Assembly: GCA_963727755.1 (NCBI GenBank) | Contig: CAVSHN010000004.1 | Span: 1 to 64,000, forward strand | Source: DASYAN01 sp963727755 | GTDB lineage: Bacteria; Chloroflexota; Ktedonobacteria; Ktedonobacterales; Ktedonobacteraceae | Direction: 5' to 3' | DNA length: 64,000 bases | Shown here: positions 10,928-21,309 of the stretch, piece by piece | How positions within the stretch are numbered: position 1 is the first letter of the stretch | Layout: each line of letters begins with the position of its first letter | Made by a program: the position numbers and the translations under genes | The notes under the pieces: model-generated | What the model saw: only the letters and a program-made list of their open reading frames with translations | Database searches by the model: none | What the model was told of the DNA's origin: nothing

Positions 10928-11836
10928 ATGAAATATATTGTAGGTATTCCATACCGTAATAGAATTGACCTCCTGAGAGATGCAATCAATAGTATTAAGT
11001 GCTATTGGGACAATCTTGTGCTTATAGATAATTCTGGCTGCCAAGAATTATCTACCCAAGGCTTTGGACAGGATTTTCTCATCATTGAGCCTATTGTCCC
11101 CTTAACCTTCACCCAGAGCCAGAATGCATTTATACGCATAGCTAACGAAAGAGCATGCGACTTTTACATGTACATGCACAATGACGCTGTGGCAGAAAAT
11201 GGAACTTCTGAAAAATTGCTGGAACTGATCCAACAACTGTTCGATGAAAAGAGAAATTGGGGGGCGCTATTTACGGATGAAGTAGCAGGCTTTCACCCAG
11301 ACCTGCTGGCTGCATACAATATGGAAGCTGTAAATAACGTTGGTCAGTATGATACAGTTTTCCCTGATTATTTTTCAGATTGCGATTACTACAGGAGAAT
11401 GATCATCAAGGGGTATGAATTGATCAATAGTGAGCTAAAGCTTATCCATCAAAATGGAGGCAGCAATACGATAAATAGCGATTATGTGCTTAAATCAATT
11501 AATAATAGAAAATACGTACTACACAGGCAATATTACATTGCCAAGTGGGGTGGGGAACCTGGAAGAGAGATATTTACGGTTCCATTTAATGCTCAGGACG
11601 AGATTATGGCTCTTCTTACATTTATGCAGCAAGAGTATGGCCCAACGACAACATTGGAACAAGTTATCAAGTACCACCCTAGCTCACATCATAAGGCTCA
11701 GCAAGCAATCAAGAAGTACGGTACGATACTTCCATGGCCATTAAGGCAAAACGGTCATCTTGCTAACGGTGGTAAACCAAAGGAAGAAGAAAACAAACAA
11801 ACTAGCCCAAAATCTCCAGTCTCTACCAGATCATAG
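10928..11836 (+). CDS. GT2-like glycosyltransferase
   Basis: 302 residues, intact. MKYIVGIPYRNRIDLLRDAI opens like a GT-A fold transferase. LVLIDNSGCQEL and MYMHNDAVAENG stand where the nucleotide-binding and DXD-type residues are expected. The C-terminal 30 residues are hydrophilic and low in complexity (KPKEEENKQTSPKSPVS). It lies between GT4 copy 2 and rmlA on the same strand. Donor could be dTDP-rhamnose by context, which is inference. Confidence 0.65.
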   Translation: MKYIVGIPYRNRIDLLRDAINSIKCYWDNLVLIDNSGCQELSTQGFGQDFLIIEPIVPLTFTQSQNAFIRIANERACDFYMYMHNDAVAENGTSEKLLELIQQLFDEKRNWGALFTDEVAGFHPDLLAAYNMEAVNNVGQYDTVFPDYFSDCDYYRRMIIKGYELINSELKLIHQNGGSNTINSDYVLKSINNRKYVLHRQYYIAKWGGEPGREIFTVPFNAQDEIMALLTFMQQEYGPTTTLEQVIKYHPSSHHKAQQAIKKYGTILPWPLRQNGHLANGGKPKEEENKQTSPKSPVSTRS

Positions 11837-11883
11837 AGCTGGACTAACGCCTAACAAGGTTGAAGAAGAAGAGAAGAAATTCC

Positions 11884-12990
11884 ATGAAAGGACTGATTTT
11901 AAGCGGCGGCAAAGGGACTCGTCTGCGTCCCCTCACTTATACCCGCCCTAAGCAACTAATACCAGTGGCAAATAAGCCAGTGCTGTTTTATGTCATTGAA
12001 GCGCTGGTCGCCACTGGTATTCGCGAGATCGGTATTATCATCGGTGATACTGGAGAGGATATTAAAGCAGCAGTTGGTGATGGTTCACATTGGGGTGCAG
12101 AGGTTCAAATTACCTACATCCACCAAGAAGCTCCTCTGGGGCTTGCTCACGCGGTACTAACTGCACGTGAATTTCTGGGACAAGATCGCTTCATTATGGT
12201 GCTTGGCGATAACTTGATCGGTGAACCGCTCGCACCGATTGTGCATGCATTTGCCAATGCCGAATATAATTGTCGTATCATCCTGACACATGTCGAAAAT
12301 CCTTGTGATTTTGGTGTAGCGGAGCTAGAGTCTAATGACACCACTCTATTTTCCTCGGAAGCACAGGTGCGTCGCCTCATCGAGAAACCATGTCTCCCAC
12401 CCAGCGATCTAGCGCTAGTTGGAGTTTATTGTTTCGATTATCATATTTTTACAGCGGCGGAGAACATCCAGCCTTCTGCACGTGGAGAGCTTGAGATTAC
12501 TGATGCCATTCAGTGGCTGATCGACTCTGGCTATGATGTACGCCCATATATACTGCAAGACTACTGGCTCGATACAGGTAAGATGGCCGACATTCTAGCC
12601 GCCAATCGTTTAGTACTGACCCGTGTACAGGGCTCTATTGCATCAAGCGCAACTATCACACCAGACTCGGTACTTCAGGGCTCGGTTATTGTGCAAGAGA
12701 ATGCAGAGATCATTAATAGTGTCATTCGCGGCCCGGCTATTATTGGCGAACGTACACGCATCGTCAGTTCCTATATCGGACCCTTCTCATCGGTATATCA
12801 TGACGTCACGGTAGAGCAGAGCGAGATTGAGTACTGCATTGTACTAGAACACAGCACAATTAGCCACATTCCTGGACGTATCGAAGCTAGCTTGATAGGA
12901 CGTTATGCCGAAATCTTGGTCTCAGATGTAAAGCCCAAGGCATATAAATTGACACTAGGCGACTACAGTCGTGTTTACCTTTTAACTTAG
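11884..12990 (+). CDS. rmlA: Glucose-1-phosphate thymidylyltransferase, long form
   Basis: Makes dTDP-glucose from glucose-1-phosphate and dTTP, the first step to dTDP-L-rhamnose. The N-terminal nucleotidyltransferase motif is clear: MKGLILSGGKGTRLRPLT, then PKQLIPVANKPVLFY. MVLGDNLIGE carries the metal-binding aspartate, and GELEITDAIQWLI and DYWLDTGK follow. The last 110 residues form a left-handed beta-helix repeat region (ITPDSVLQGSVIVQENA, INSVIRGPAIIGERT), as in long-form RmlA/StrD proteins of about 355-370 residues. ATG 11884 is chosen over an earlier in-frame start because it begins the conserved motif. rmlB follows after 12 bases. Confidence 0.92.
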   Translation: MKGLILSGGKGTRLRPLTYTRPKQLIPVANKPVLFYVIEALVATGIREIGIIIGDTGEDIKAAVGDGSHWGAEVQITYIHQEAPLGLAHAVLTAREFLGQDRFIMVLGDNLIGEPLAPIVHAFANAEYNCRIILTHVENPCDFGVAELESNDTTLFSSEAQVRRLIEKPCLPPSDLALVGVYCFDYHIFTAAENIQPSARGELEITDAIQWLIDSGYDVRPYILQDYWLDTGKMADILAANRLVLTRVQGSIASSATITPDSVLQGSVIVQENAEIINSVIRGPAIIGERTRIVSSYIGPFSSVYHDVTVEQSEIEYCIVLEHSTISHIPGRIEASLIGRYAEILVSDVKPKAYKLTLGDYSRVYLLT

Positions 12991-13002
12991 GAGATATTTA
13001 TT

Positions 13003-14097
13003 ATGGTGCAACAACAAAGGGTGTTGGTCACTGGTGGGGCGGGATTTATTGGCAGCAATTTTGTCCATCACTTTCTTACTCAACATCCCAATGAGCAGGT
13101 GATAGTATTAGATGCTTTGACCTATGCAGGTAATCTACAAAACCTAGCCGCATATGCCAAAATGCATTCGGTTCCCCAGTCCAAAATGGCTGTATGGGAA
13201 CCGAATGCATTTGATCCACGTCTCACTTTCATCCATGGAGATATTTGCGACGCTGAGATCGTTACAAAAGCTATGCGAGGATGTAAATGGGTAATCAACT
13301 TTGCAGCTGAAACTCATGTTGATCGCTCGATTCTAGAGGCAGGATCATTTGTACGCACAGATGTGGTGGGCACATATACTTTGCTGGAGGCTGCACGAGC
13401 TACTGGAGTTGAACGCTTTATCCAGATTAGTACTGATGAGGTCTATGGCAATGCTGAAGCGCCCGATGGTATTAGTCGTCCATCTTTAGAAACTGATACG
13501 CTGAAACCACTATCACCTTATGCTGCTAGTAAAGCTGGTGCAGATCGCCTAGCCTTTTCCTACTGGGCGACATATGGATTGCCAGTAGTGATTACACGCT
13601 GTTCCAATAATTATGGACCATATCAGCATCCTGAAAAGCAGCTCCCATTATTTATCACCAATGCGCTCAATGACCGCTACTTACCCATCTATGGTGATGG
13701 AAGTGCTACACGTGACTGGATCCACGCTTCTGATCACTGTCGTGCACTAGATTTACTCCTCCATGCACCTGCTGAAATGGTAATTGGAGAGGTCTTCAAC
13801 ATTGGCGCTAGTGAAGAGCGCAGTATACTCGACAATGCACAACTCATCCTCGATCTGCTAGAGAAACCGCGTGACTTAATTCGTTTTGTCCCTGATCGAC
13901 TTGGCCATGTACGACGTCATGCCGTAAACACACGAAAAATCAAGGATATATTTGGTTGGAAACCCCAAATTCCCTTTGAGCAGGGCATTGCAGAGACAGT
14001 CAGTTGGTATTGTGAGCAACGGAACTGGCTCACATCAGTGTTAGAACGCCAGGATACGTTCTTGGCAAAGGCATTGGTTTTAGCAGGGCAAGTGTAA
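13003..14097 (+). CDS. rmlB: dTDP-glucose 4,6-dehydratase
   Basis: Extended SDR enzyme converting dTDP-glucose to dTDP-4-keto-6-deoxyglucose with bound NAD. The glycine motif VLVTGGAGFIGSNFV lies near residue 7. The catalytic segment ISTDEVYGNAE gives the Thr-Asp-Glu of RmlB, followed by SPYAASKAGADRLAF (Tyr-X3-Lys) and RCSNNYGPYQHPEKQ, which bind the dTDP-sugar. YGDGSATRDWIHASDHCRA is also typical. 364 residues, slightly longer than usual because of an insertion around residues 55-75 (HSVPQSKMAVWEPN). An AGGAG precedes the start. Part of the rmlABC operon. Confidence 0.95.
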   Translation: MVQQQRVLVTGGAGFIGSNFVHHFLTQHPNEQVIVLDALTYAGNLQNLAAYAKMHSVPQSKMAVWEPNAFDPRLTFIHGDICDAEIVTKAMRGCKWVINFAAETHVDRSILEAGSFVRTDVVGTYTLLEAARATGVERFIQISTDEVYGNAEAPDGISRPSLETDTLKPLSPYAASKAGADRLAFSYWATYGLPVVITRCSNNYGPYQHPEKQLPLFITNALNDRYLPIYGDGSATRDWIHASDHCRALDLLLHAPAEMVIGEVFNIGASEERSILDNAQLILDLLEKPRDLIRFVPDRLGHVRRHAVNTRKIKDIFGWKPQIPFEQGIAETVSWYCEQRNWLTSVLERQDTFLAKALVLAGQV

Positions 14098-14124
14098 AAT
14101 GTATAGAAGGAAGGCAGACGCATT

Positions 14125-14613
14125 ATGCTGTCAATCATACAAGAAGACAAGCTAGCTATTGAAGGCACGATTATCAAAAAACTGAAAGTATATCCAGATG
14201 AACGCGGTTTCTTTACCGAAATCATTCGTCAGAGTGATCCTTTTTTCGCCGAAGGTTTCGCACAGCTCAGCCACAGCAAGATGTATCCAGGTGTGGCGAA
14301 AGCTTGGCATATCCATAAGACACAGGTTGATTGGTGGTATGTCCCAATAGGTCGCTTAAAAGTGGGACTCTCCGACCGCCGTCCCGACTCTCCCACCTTC
14401 AACAAGACGCTCACACTCTATTTAGGCGAAGATATGGAACCTATGGTTTTAAAAATTCCACCCGGTGTCGCTCATGGATGCAAAGCCGTGGGCGGTGTCT
14501 CTCATCTATTTTATGTGACCTCGAGTACCTACAATCCTGACGAAGAGGGACGTATTCCATATGATTATCCCTTCATTGGCTACGATTGGACTAGCGGGGC
14601 AGAAATTCATTAG
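14125..14613 (+). CDS. rmlC: dTDP-4-dehydrorhamnose 3,5-epimerase (RmlC-like)
   Basis: 162 residues, cupin fold. KVYPDERGFFTEIIRQ is the typical opening with the arginine that contacts the substrate. AQLSHSKMYPGVAKAWHIHKTQVDWW carries the family region with the catalytic histidine, and IPPGVAHGCKAVGG the second cupin motif. Shorter than the usual 180-190 residues and closer to the FdtA/WxcM-type or short RmlC forms, so a related sugar epimerase is possible. It lies 27 bases after rmlB and completes the rmlABC set. Confidence 0.85.
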   Translation: MLSIIQEDKLAIEGTIIKKLKVYPDERGFFTEIIRQSDPFFAEGFAQLSHSKMYPGVAKAWHIHKTQVDWWYVPIGRLKVGLSDRRPDSPTFNKTLTLYLGEDMEPMVLKIPPGVAHGCKAVGGVSHLFYVTSSTYNPDEEGRIPYDYPFIGYDWTSGAEIH

Positions 14614-14658
14614 CAATTAAGCGATATGCAGAGCGCTTTAGCACAATTTTATCGTATT

Positions 14659-14673
14659 TGAACCTCAGGTTCA
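14659..14673 (+). promoter_or_regulatory. Perfect 15-bp palindrome upstream of GT4 copy 3
   Basis: TGAACCTCAGGTTCA is a perfect inverted repeat with one central base. Related sites sit before other GT4 copies: 17542-17556 (TGAACGTCAGCTTCA), 19374-19388 (TGAACATCAGGTTCA) and 1853-1867. It may be a protein-binding operator or a recombination hot spot. Confidence 0.5.
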
Positions 14674-14707
14674 TTGGAATGTTTGGTCGTTGAAGGGAGT
14701 TATTTTT

Positions 14708-16578
14708 ATGAAGATTCTCTGGGTTTCGGATACCCCAACCGTGGCAACAGGTTTCGCAAATGTCACCCGCTATGTGTGCTCTGGTCTGGCCGATCATGGA
14801 CATGACGTTTTTATCCTGTGCGGGAAACTACCGTCAGGTCAACCTACATCTTGGCGCAACTGCACACTCTATCCAATAGGATCTAGTTCTGATGACAGGG
14901 CATTCGGTTCCCATACAACATTTAATGATGGGGAAGCGAATGCCTTGAAGTTGAAGAATTTGCGTCAACTCCAACCTGATCTAGTGATCATGCTTGGTGA
15001 TATCTGGTATTTCCCAAATTACTATCCAACAGTCTTTGACTTTATTCATAGTGATAAAGTACTTTTTGCACAATATTATCCTATTAATGGTGATATGGGC
15101 GAAAAGCGTCTCCTGCCAAGCTGGGTACGCCTCTTGCAAGCCGTTGACCTGCCGATTGCGATGAGTCGCTACGGTCAGCAAGTATCACAAGCCAACGGAA
15201 TAGAACCTGCCTATATTCCCCATGGCGTCGATACCAAATTGTTTCAGCCTCCAGTTAATAAAGATCTGGCTAAGCAAGCCTTTGGCTATGAAGGCAAGTT
15301 TGTTATTCTCTCTGATGCCCGTAATCAGCCACATAAGATGCTACCACGCACCTTGGAGATCTTCCGACGCTTCGCAGCTGACAAGGACGACGTGGTCCTG
15401 CACCTGCATTGTGATCCAAATGATCCGCTGGCTCACACTCCTCACTATCACTACGATCTGCAATCAGATATTGCCTTTCTCAATCTCACCGACAAGGTCT
15501 GCCTGACCAAAAATATGTCTATCCTCAACGGACTCCCGCTTGAACAACTGGTACAATTATACCAGGCTGCTGATGTCCATCTGTTGGCTTCATTGGGAGA
15601 AGGCTTTGGTCTGCCAACTTTGCAAGCCGCCGCAGCTGGCGTAGTTTCCCTGGCCTCAGACTATTCCGCTAGCCAGGAATTAGTGACAGGTCATGGAGAA
15701 GCCATCCGCGTCCATCATTTCTTGCCCGATGAGTTTGGTGTACGTTGTGCCTTCATCGATATCGAGGATGCCGTTAGCAAACTGGAATCTCTCTACCACG
15801 ATCGGCAACTACTTGCTTCCAAGGCACAACAATCCCGTGAATTTGCCCTTGCCTACGACTGGGAGTACATTCTTCCACAGTGGGATGAACTGCTCCGGCG
15901 TGAAGTTACTCGCAGAAGAATGAATCAGCGCCTATCTAGCATCCCCGGTACTCCTCGGGAAGATGATGGAGTATCTGATCTTGCATCTGGAGAGCGTACA
16001 GCTAGCAAGGTGATGGAGGAGGTCTTCCAGGAAGCACGACCTGAACATATACTCAGAATTCCAGTGACCTTACCCCTAGCTAAGTCCAAGCAGCGTCTCC
16101 CGGGTTATGTCTATGCGGCAAGCCAATGTGATGTGCCCTCTGTGCTAGCATTGTGGCGTATTTTCCCAGGGCTCAAAGTTTGGTCGACTGTCCAGCTTGA
16201 CTTTGGTTCCCTTGTTCCTCCACGACCAACCGCTCCAGATCAAAGTGGTACAAGCCAACAGTGCTGAATATCGACCCCATTTAGCATTGAGCACCTTGGC
16301 TCTTGATATGAGCAGCTTTGATCCCTTGATTCCTATCGAAGCAGCCAAACTGGGAGTCCCTTGTATTGGCTTAGCACAACAAAGAGAACAAGCCCAGCTT
16401 CTGGCCTGAGTTGAGTCTGGAGAAACCCGATCCTCTGGTGGCTGCCGAGCTAGGGCGTCAGATGCTCATCGATCAGGGAGTTGCTACCGATTTGTGTTTG
16501 AAGGCTCGTCAGCACTTGGCACTCACTCCTAGTGATAAGCTCACCGCGGTGCACTCGCCAAGTTCAAGCCCCTCCTAA
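14708..16578 (+). pseudogene. GT4 array copy 3, GT domain intact, tail frameshifted twice
   Basis: The best preserved glycosyltransferase moiety of the family. From ATG 14708 it reads MKILWVSDTPTVATGFANV, then YIPHGVDTKLFQPP, LEIFRRFAADKDDVVLHLH, and ASLGEGFGLPTLQAAAAGV with the GT4 E-X7-type motif. It then runs through a linker into the extra domain. Near 16220-16240 an indel ends the frame at 16267. The domain continues in a second frame to 16409, then in a third to TAA 16576. The GT half could still fold and be active; the C-terminal domain is lost. Contains an insertion (about residues 66-90) absent from the other copies. Confidence 0.8.
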
Positions 16579-16719
16579 GAAGAAAATAGCTAAGAAACAG
16601 TGAGCAAAGTACTACTGCAGTCACTTTGCAAAGAGAGAATGTATGCACAAACAACTTACCCTCCTGTACTCACAACTCACAGGAGAGAATACTCAAATAG
16701 ATTAGACAGGAGTATCCAG

Positions 16720-17469
16720 ATGGAAAAGCAGTTAACGATAATCACTCCATTTTTTAATGCCGAGCAGCTCCTTTCCAGCTATTTCCAAACAATCTTGCAA
16801 CAGTCCAAAGAGAACCTTGAAGCTGTCTCATTTGTCTGGATTGATGATGGATCGACTGATGATACTTACATCAAGCTGAAACAGTTTATAGCCAAGCACG
16901 ACTTGGACATCCAGCTCCTAAAGGTTGAGATTAATTCTGGGCCTTCTATAGCACGTGATAGAGGAATACAGGCTGCAAATACAAAATGGATCACTTATCT
17001 CGATGCAGATGATTTATGGTATATGGATGCATTGAGAGTGTTGCTTGCACATACGCAGATAGACTTTGACATTGTCTTCAGTTATTACCATATCTGGGAC
17101 CCAACAACCAACGGCGGCCATATTTGTGCGTTAAAGGCTGAGCTTGATAGTCATGACGTGCAATTACCTGACCTACTAGAGAGACAAAATGTCAGTGCCC
17201 CATTAGGAGTCATGCACACAAAGGAGATTTATGAGAAAGCAGGAGGCTTTCCCCCATATATTGTCTGTGGAGAAGACGGTATTCTCTGGAGGAGAATGGT
17301 ATGCAACCACCATGCAAGATATGCCTTCAATGAAAATCCGATTGGCTTGTACCTTTGCAGACCAGACAGCCAATGCAGATCACGCAAAAAATTTTTGTCA
17401 GGCAAAAGCTTTGCATTCGAAGGTGAAGAATCTTTCGATTTCGAACGGTCAATATTTAGATGGCCTTAG
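16720..17469 (+). CDS. GT2 glycosyltransferase
   Basis: MEKQLTIITPFFNAEQLL and VSFVWIDDGSTDDTY are classical GT2 motifs, with SGPSIARDRGIQAAN and ITYLDADDLWY giving the DXD-type metal site. About 249 residues from ATG 16720, which has AGGAG 8 bases upstream; an upstream in-frame start at 16600 lacks a comparable site. The tail after about 17380 may be frameshifted, since another frame there reads on to 17512 with a helical, charged sequence (KDELEQLLEHV). Located between two GT4 copies, same strand. Confidence 0.75.
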   Translation: MEKQLTIITPFFNAEQLLSSYFQTILQQSKENLEAVSFVWIDDGSTDDTYIKLKQFIAKHDLDIQLLKVEINSGPSIARDRGIQAANTKWITYLDADDLWYMDALRVLLAHTQIDFDIVFSYYHIWDPTTNGGHICALKAELDSHDVQLPDLLERQNVSAPLGVMHTKEIYEKAGGFPPYIVCGEDGILWRRMVCNHHARYAFNENPIGLYLCRPDSQCRSRKKFLSGKSFAFEGEESFDFERSIFRWP

Positions 17470-17541
17470 CAAAGATGAATTGGAGCAGCTCTTAGAACAT
17501 GTTAGCATATAGCATTTGTAATAGTATATTGTGGCAACAAC

Positions 17542-17556
17542 TGAACGTCAGCTTCA
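17542..17556 (+). promoter_or_regulatory. Palindromic motif upstream of GT4 copy 4
   Basis: TGAACGTCAGCTTCA, the same spacing and half-sites as the perfect site at 14659, with two changes. It ends 33 bases before the GT4 start at 17590. Confidence 0.4.
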
Positions 17557-17589
17557 CGAAATAATACTATTGCTGAAGGAGGGATTACG

Positions 17590-19370
17590 ATGAGAGTTCT
17601 GTGGATGGCAGATAATCCAACTGAGCCGTCTGGTTACGGAAATGTCACCCGATTTGTGTGTGCTGGTCTGGCTGATCGTGGACATCACGTCTCAATCCTG
17701 TGCAAGCAACCACAGGGTCTGACGTGTTGGCACAACTGCGCTATTTATCCAATAGGCTTTAGGGCTAATGAGTTGTTAAATTATCTACGCCGACTCCAGC
17801 CAGACGTGCTGGTCACACTGACTGATGTATGGCAGTTGGCAATTTTTAACTATCCGGCCACCACGGATTTTATGCGTACAGCCGACATTCCTTGGCTTCT
17901 CTATTATCCAATCAATGGTGACCTAGGCGAAAGCGTCTCCCACCAAGTTGGGCGCACATCTTGAAGAACGTTGATCTGCCAATTGCCATGAGCCGCTATG
18001 GTTGTGATGTCACACAAGCCAATGGGATCGAGGCAGCATATATCCCCCATGGCGTTGATACTAAGATCTTTCGGCCACCAGTCGACAAAAATCTTGCTAA
18101 GCGATCTTTGGGCTATGAAGGCAAGTTCGTCATTCTCTCCGATGCTCGCAACACTCTACGTAAGATGTTGCCCCGCACCTTGGAAATCTTCCGACGTTTC
18201 GCAGCCGATAAGGATGATGTGATCCTGCACCTGCATTGTGACCCAGATGACTCACCGGATCATACTCCTAACTATCACTACGATCTGCAATCAGATATTG
18301 CCTTTCTCAATCTCACCGACAAGGTCTGCCTGACCAAAGGCATGTCCAGTGCCAAAGGGATACCACTTGAGCAACTGGCACATATCTACCAAGCCGCTGA
18401 CGTCCATTTGCTAGCTTCATGGGGAGAAGGTTTTGGTCTGCCAACCCTGCAAGCTGCTGCCACTGGAGTGGTACCCCTGGCCTCAGACTATTCAGCTAGC
18501 CAGGAATTAGTGCTAGGTCATGGAGAAGCTATCTGCCTCCGCCACCTCTTGCTTGATCAGTTTAGTCTGCGTCGTGCGCTGATTGATATCGACGATGCCG
18601 TCAGCAAACTCGAAAAGCTTTATAGAAATCGGGAGTTACTAGCTTGTAAAGCACAAGGTAGCCGTGAATTTGCCCTCTCTTACGACTGGGAGTGTGTTGT
18701 TCCACAATGGAAAAACTGCTTCAGTGTGCAGTTTCACACCGCAGAACGAGGCACTCTTCAGTACATACATCTAACCTTCCTCTTTATTTCGATGGGGAAG
18801 ACTCGCCCACTCTTGCACCCGGAGATGGCAAAGCCAACGAGCTAGTAGACAGACTGCGTCAGGATATGCAGCTTGAGCGTACTATCACAATACCAGTAAC
18901 GCTATCCCTAGGCAAGTCCACTCAGCGCATCCCTGGCTATGTGTATGCGGCCAGTCAACGCGATGTACCGACAGTGTTAGCCTTACATCGCATCTTCCCT
19001 GGGTTGAAAGTCTGGTCAACCATCCAGCTTGACTTTAGTTCGAGTATGTTGAAGAACGGCCAGTCCATCCAGGTGAAAGTCGTACAGGACAAGATTGCTG
19101 ATTATCGACCTTACTTAGCGATAAGCACCTTAGCTCTTGATATGGCAAGCTGCGATCCTGTGTTACCTATTGAAGCAGCCAAACTAGCAGTCCCCTGTAT
19201 TGGCTTAGCCCAACAGAGAGAACAAGCTCGGCTCTGGCCTGAGTTGAGTCTCGAAGAAGCCTGATCCTCTGATGGCAACTGAGCTGGGGCGCCAGATGCT
19301 CACGGTATCAGGGAGATGCTATTGAGCTGTGCTCGAAGGCTCGTCAGCACCTAGCTGGTGCACTTGTAGG
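17590..19370 (+). pseudogene. GT4 array copy 4, three frameshifts
   Basis: The start MRVLWMADNPTEPSGYGNVT is intact with an AGGAGG upstream. The frame breaks near 17930 (expected GEKRLPPSW becomes GESVSHQ), resumes at 17961 and reads through the donor half (ASWGEGFGLPTLQAAATGV). It breaks again near 18710, where the tail domain moves to the frame starting 18692, and once more near 19258, just before the expected KPDPLMATELGRQM. The tail domain has IPVTLSLGKSTQRIPGYVY. About 1.78 kb, colinear with the sister genes. Confidence 0.8.
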
Positions 19371-19373
19371 ATC

Positions 19374-19388
19374 TGAACATCAGGTTCA
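19374..19388 (+). promoter_or_regulatory. Palindromic motif upstream of GT4 copy 5
   Basis: TGAACATCAGGTTCA, one change from the perfect site at 14659. Here it sits 86 bases before the ATG, farther than in copy 3, because a block of about 60 bases lies between (see findings). Confidence 0.45.
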
Positions 19389-19474
19389 TTGAATATTTTA
19401 GGCAAGGCATTCGCTTCCCATACAACATTTAATGATGGGGAAGAGAATGCCTTGAAATTGAAGGAATGATCATT

Positions 19475-21309
19475 ATGAAGATTTTTGGACGTCGGATAGT
19501 CCGACTATCCCATCAGGTTACGGAAATGTCACCCAACGGATATGCAGGGGTTTGGCTGACCGTGGACATGACGTCTCTATTTTAGGCTGGCAAACGAGAG
19601 GGAAGCCAACCCGTTGGCAGAATTGTAAGCTCTATACTAAGCTTCATCCAGGATATTCTCCAAATGCCTGTCGCGCTGAGCTAGTGGATTATGTACGTCA
19701 ACTTAAGCCGGATATAGTGGTCATGCTGACTGATATCTGGTGGTTGAAGGATATTAACTGCCCAGACATCGCCAATTTCATGCATACAGCAGGCGTTCCT
19801 TGGGTCTTCTATTATCCAGTTGATGGCGATGCTGGCGAAAAGCGTCTGCCATCAAGTTGGGTACGCAATTTGAAGACCTTTGATCTGCCGATTGCGATGA
19901 GCCGCTACGGTCGTGATATCGCACAGGCCAATGGGGTGGAATTCAGCGTATATCCCACATGGCGTTGATACCAAAATGTTTCAGCCACCTGCCGATAAAG
20001 AAACCGCTAAGCGCAGTCTTGGCTATGAAGGCAAGTTCGTAGTGCTCTCTGATGCCCGCAATCAGCTCCGCAAGATGTTGCCTCGGACATTAGAAATCTT
20101 CCGCCGCTTTGCTCTTGATAAGGATGATGTGATCTTGCACCTGCATTGTGACCCTGATGACATGTATGCTCACACTCCTGAGTGTCATTACGATCTGCGG
20201 TCGGATATCGCCTTTCTCAATCTTACCGAGAAAGTCCGTCTGACCAAAGACATGTCCAGTCTCAAAGGGATATCGCTTGAGCAACTGGCACAAATCTATC
20301 AAGCCGCCGACGTGCATTTGCTAGCTTCATGGGGAGAAGGCTTTGGTCTGCCAACGCTGGCAAGCTGCGGCCACCGGGGTAGTTCCGCTAGCTTCAGACT
20401 ATACAGCCAGCCAGGAATTAGTGACAGGTCATGGAGAAGCCATCCGCATCCGCCAGTGTCTGCTTGATCAATTTGGCCTGCGGCGTGCACTTATCGACAT
20501 TGACGACGCAGTCAGCAAACTGGAAATGCTTTACCACGATCGGCAGTTGGCTCCCGCCTCCAAGGCACAAAAGAGTCGCGAGCTTTGCTCTACCTTATGA
20601 CTGGGAACACCTAATTTCACAGTGGGAGGAAGTGCTCCAGCGTGAGATCTCACGTAAAAGAATGAATCCACCCTCCTTAGTGAGCACCCCTGATGATCAC
20701 CACGCAGAAGAAGCTTTACCTGATCTTGCAGAGACCACGCATGAAACTGACGAGTCAGAGACAGACACCCCTGATGAAAATGTCACCCAACCTACATATA
20801 ACATCCGGATTTCAGTGACTTTACCTCTGGTCAAGTCTAAACAGCGTATCTCTGGCTATGTCTATGCCGCAAGCCAAAGCGATGTCCCTAGTGCACTAGC
20901 ATTACGGCGCATTTTCCCCGGCTTGAAAGTCTGGTCAACCATCTCGCTAGACTTTGGTTCCCTTGTCTCAGAGGACAAACCATTCCAAGTAAAAGTGATA
21001 GAGGCAAATGGCCCTGAATATCGACCCCAGTTAGCACTGAGCACATTGGCCCTAGATATGGGTAGCTGCGATCCTCGACTCCCCGTCGAAGCTGCCAAGC
21101 TGGGAGTTCCTTGTATCGGGTCAGCCCAACAGAGAGAACAAGCCATGTTCTGGCCCGAGTTAAATCTGGAGAAGCCTGATCCCATGATGGCCGCCACGTT
21201 AGGACGCCAGATACTCACCGATCAGGGAGTCGCTACCGAGCTGTGTATGAATGCTCGCAAAAAGCAGGCTAGCGTACTCACCACTACTGGTAAAGAGGCA
21301 TCATCATGA
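19475..21309 (+). pseudogene. GT4 array copy 5, several frameshifts
   Basis: At ATG 19475 the reading is MKIF then out of frame; one missing base near 19482 would restore WTSDSPTIPSGYGNVT. Further breaks lie near 19950 (expected AYIPHGVD), near 20357 (expected LQAAATGVVPLASDY) and near 20580 (expected EFALPYDWEH). The tail domain from 20590 on is readable to the TGA at 21307-21309 (IRISVTLPLVKSKQRISGYVY). The stop overlaps the ATG of copy 6 (ATGA), so the two were translationally coupled when intact. Confidence 0.8.
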
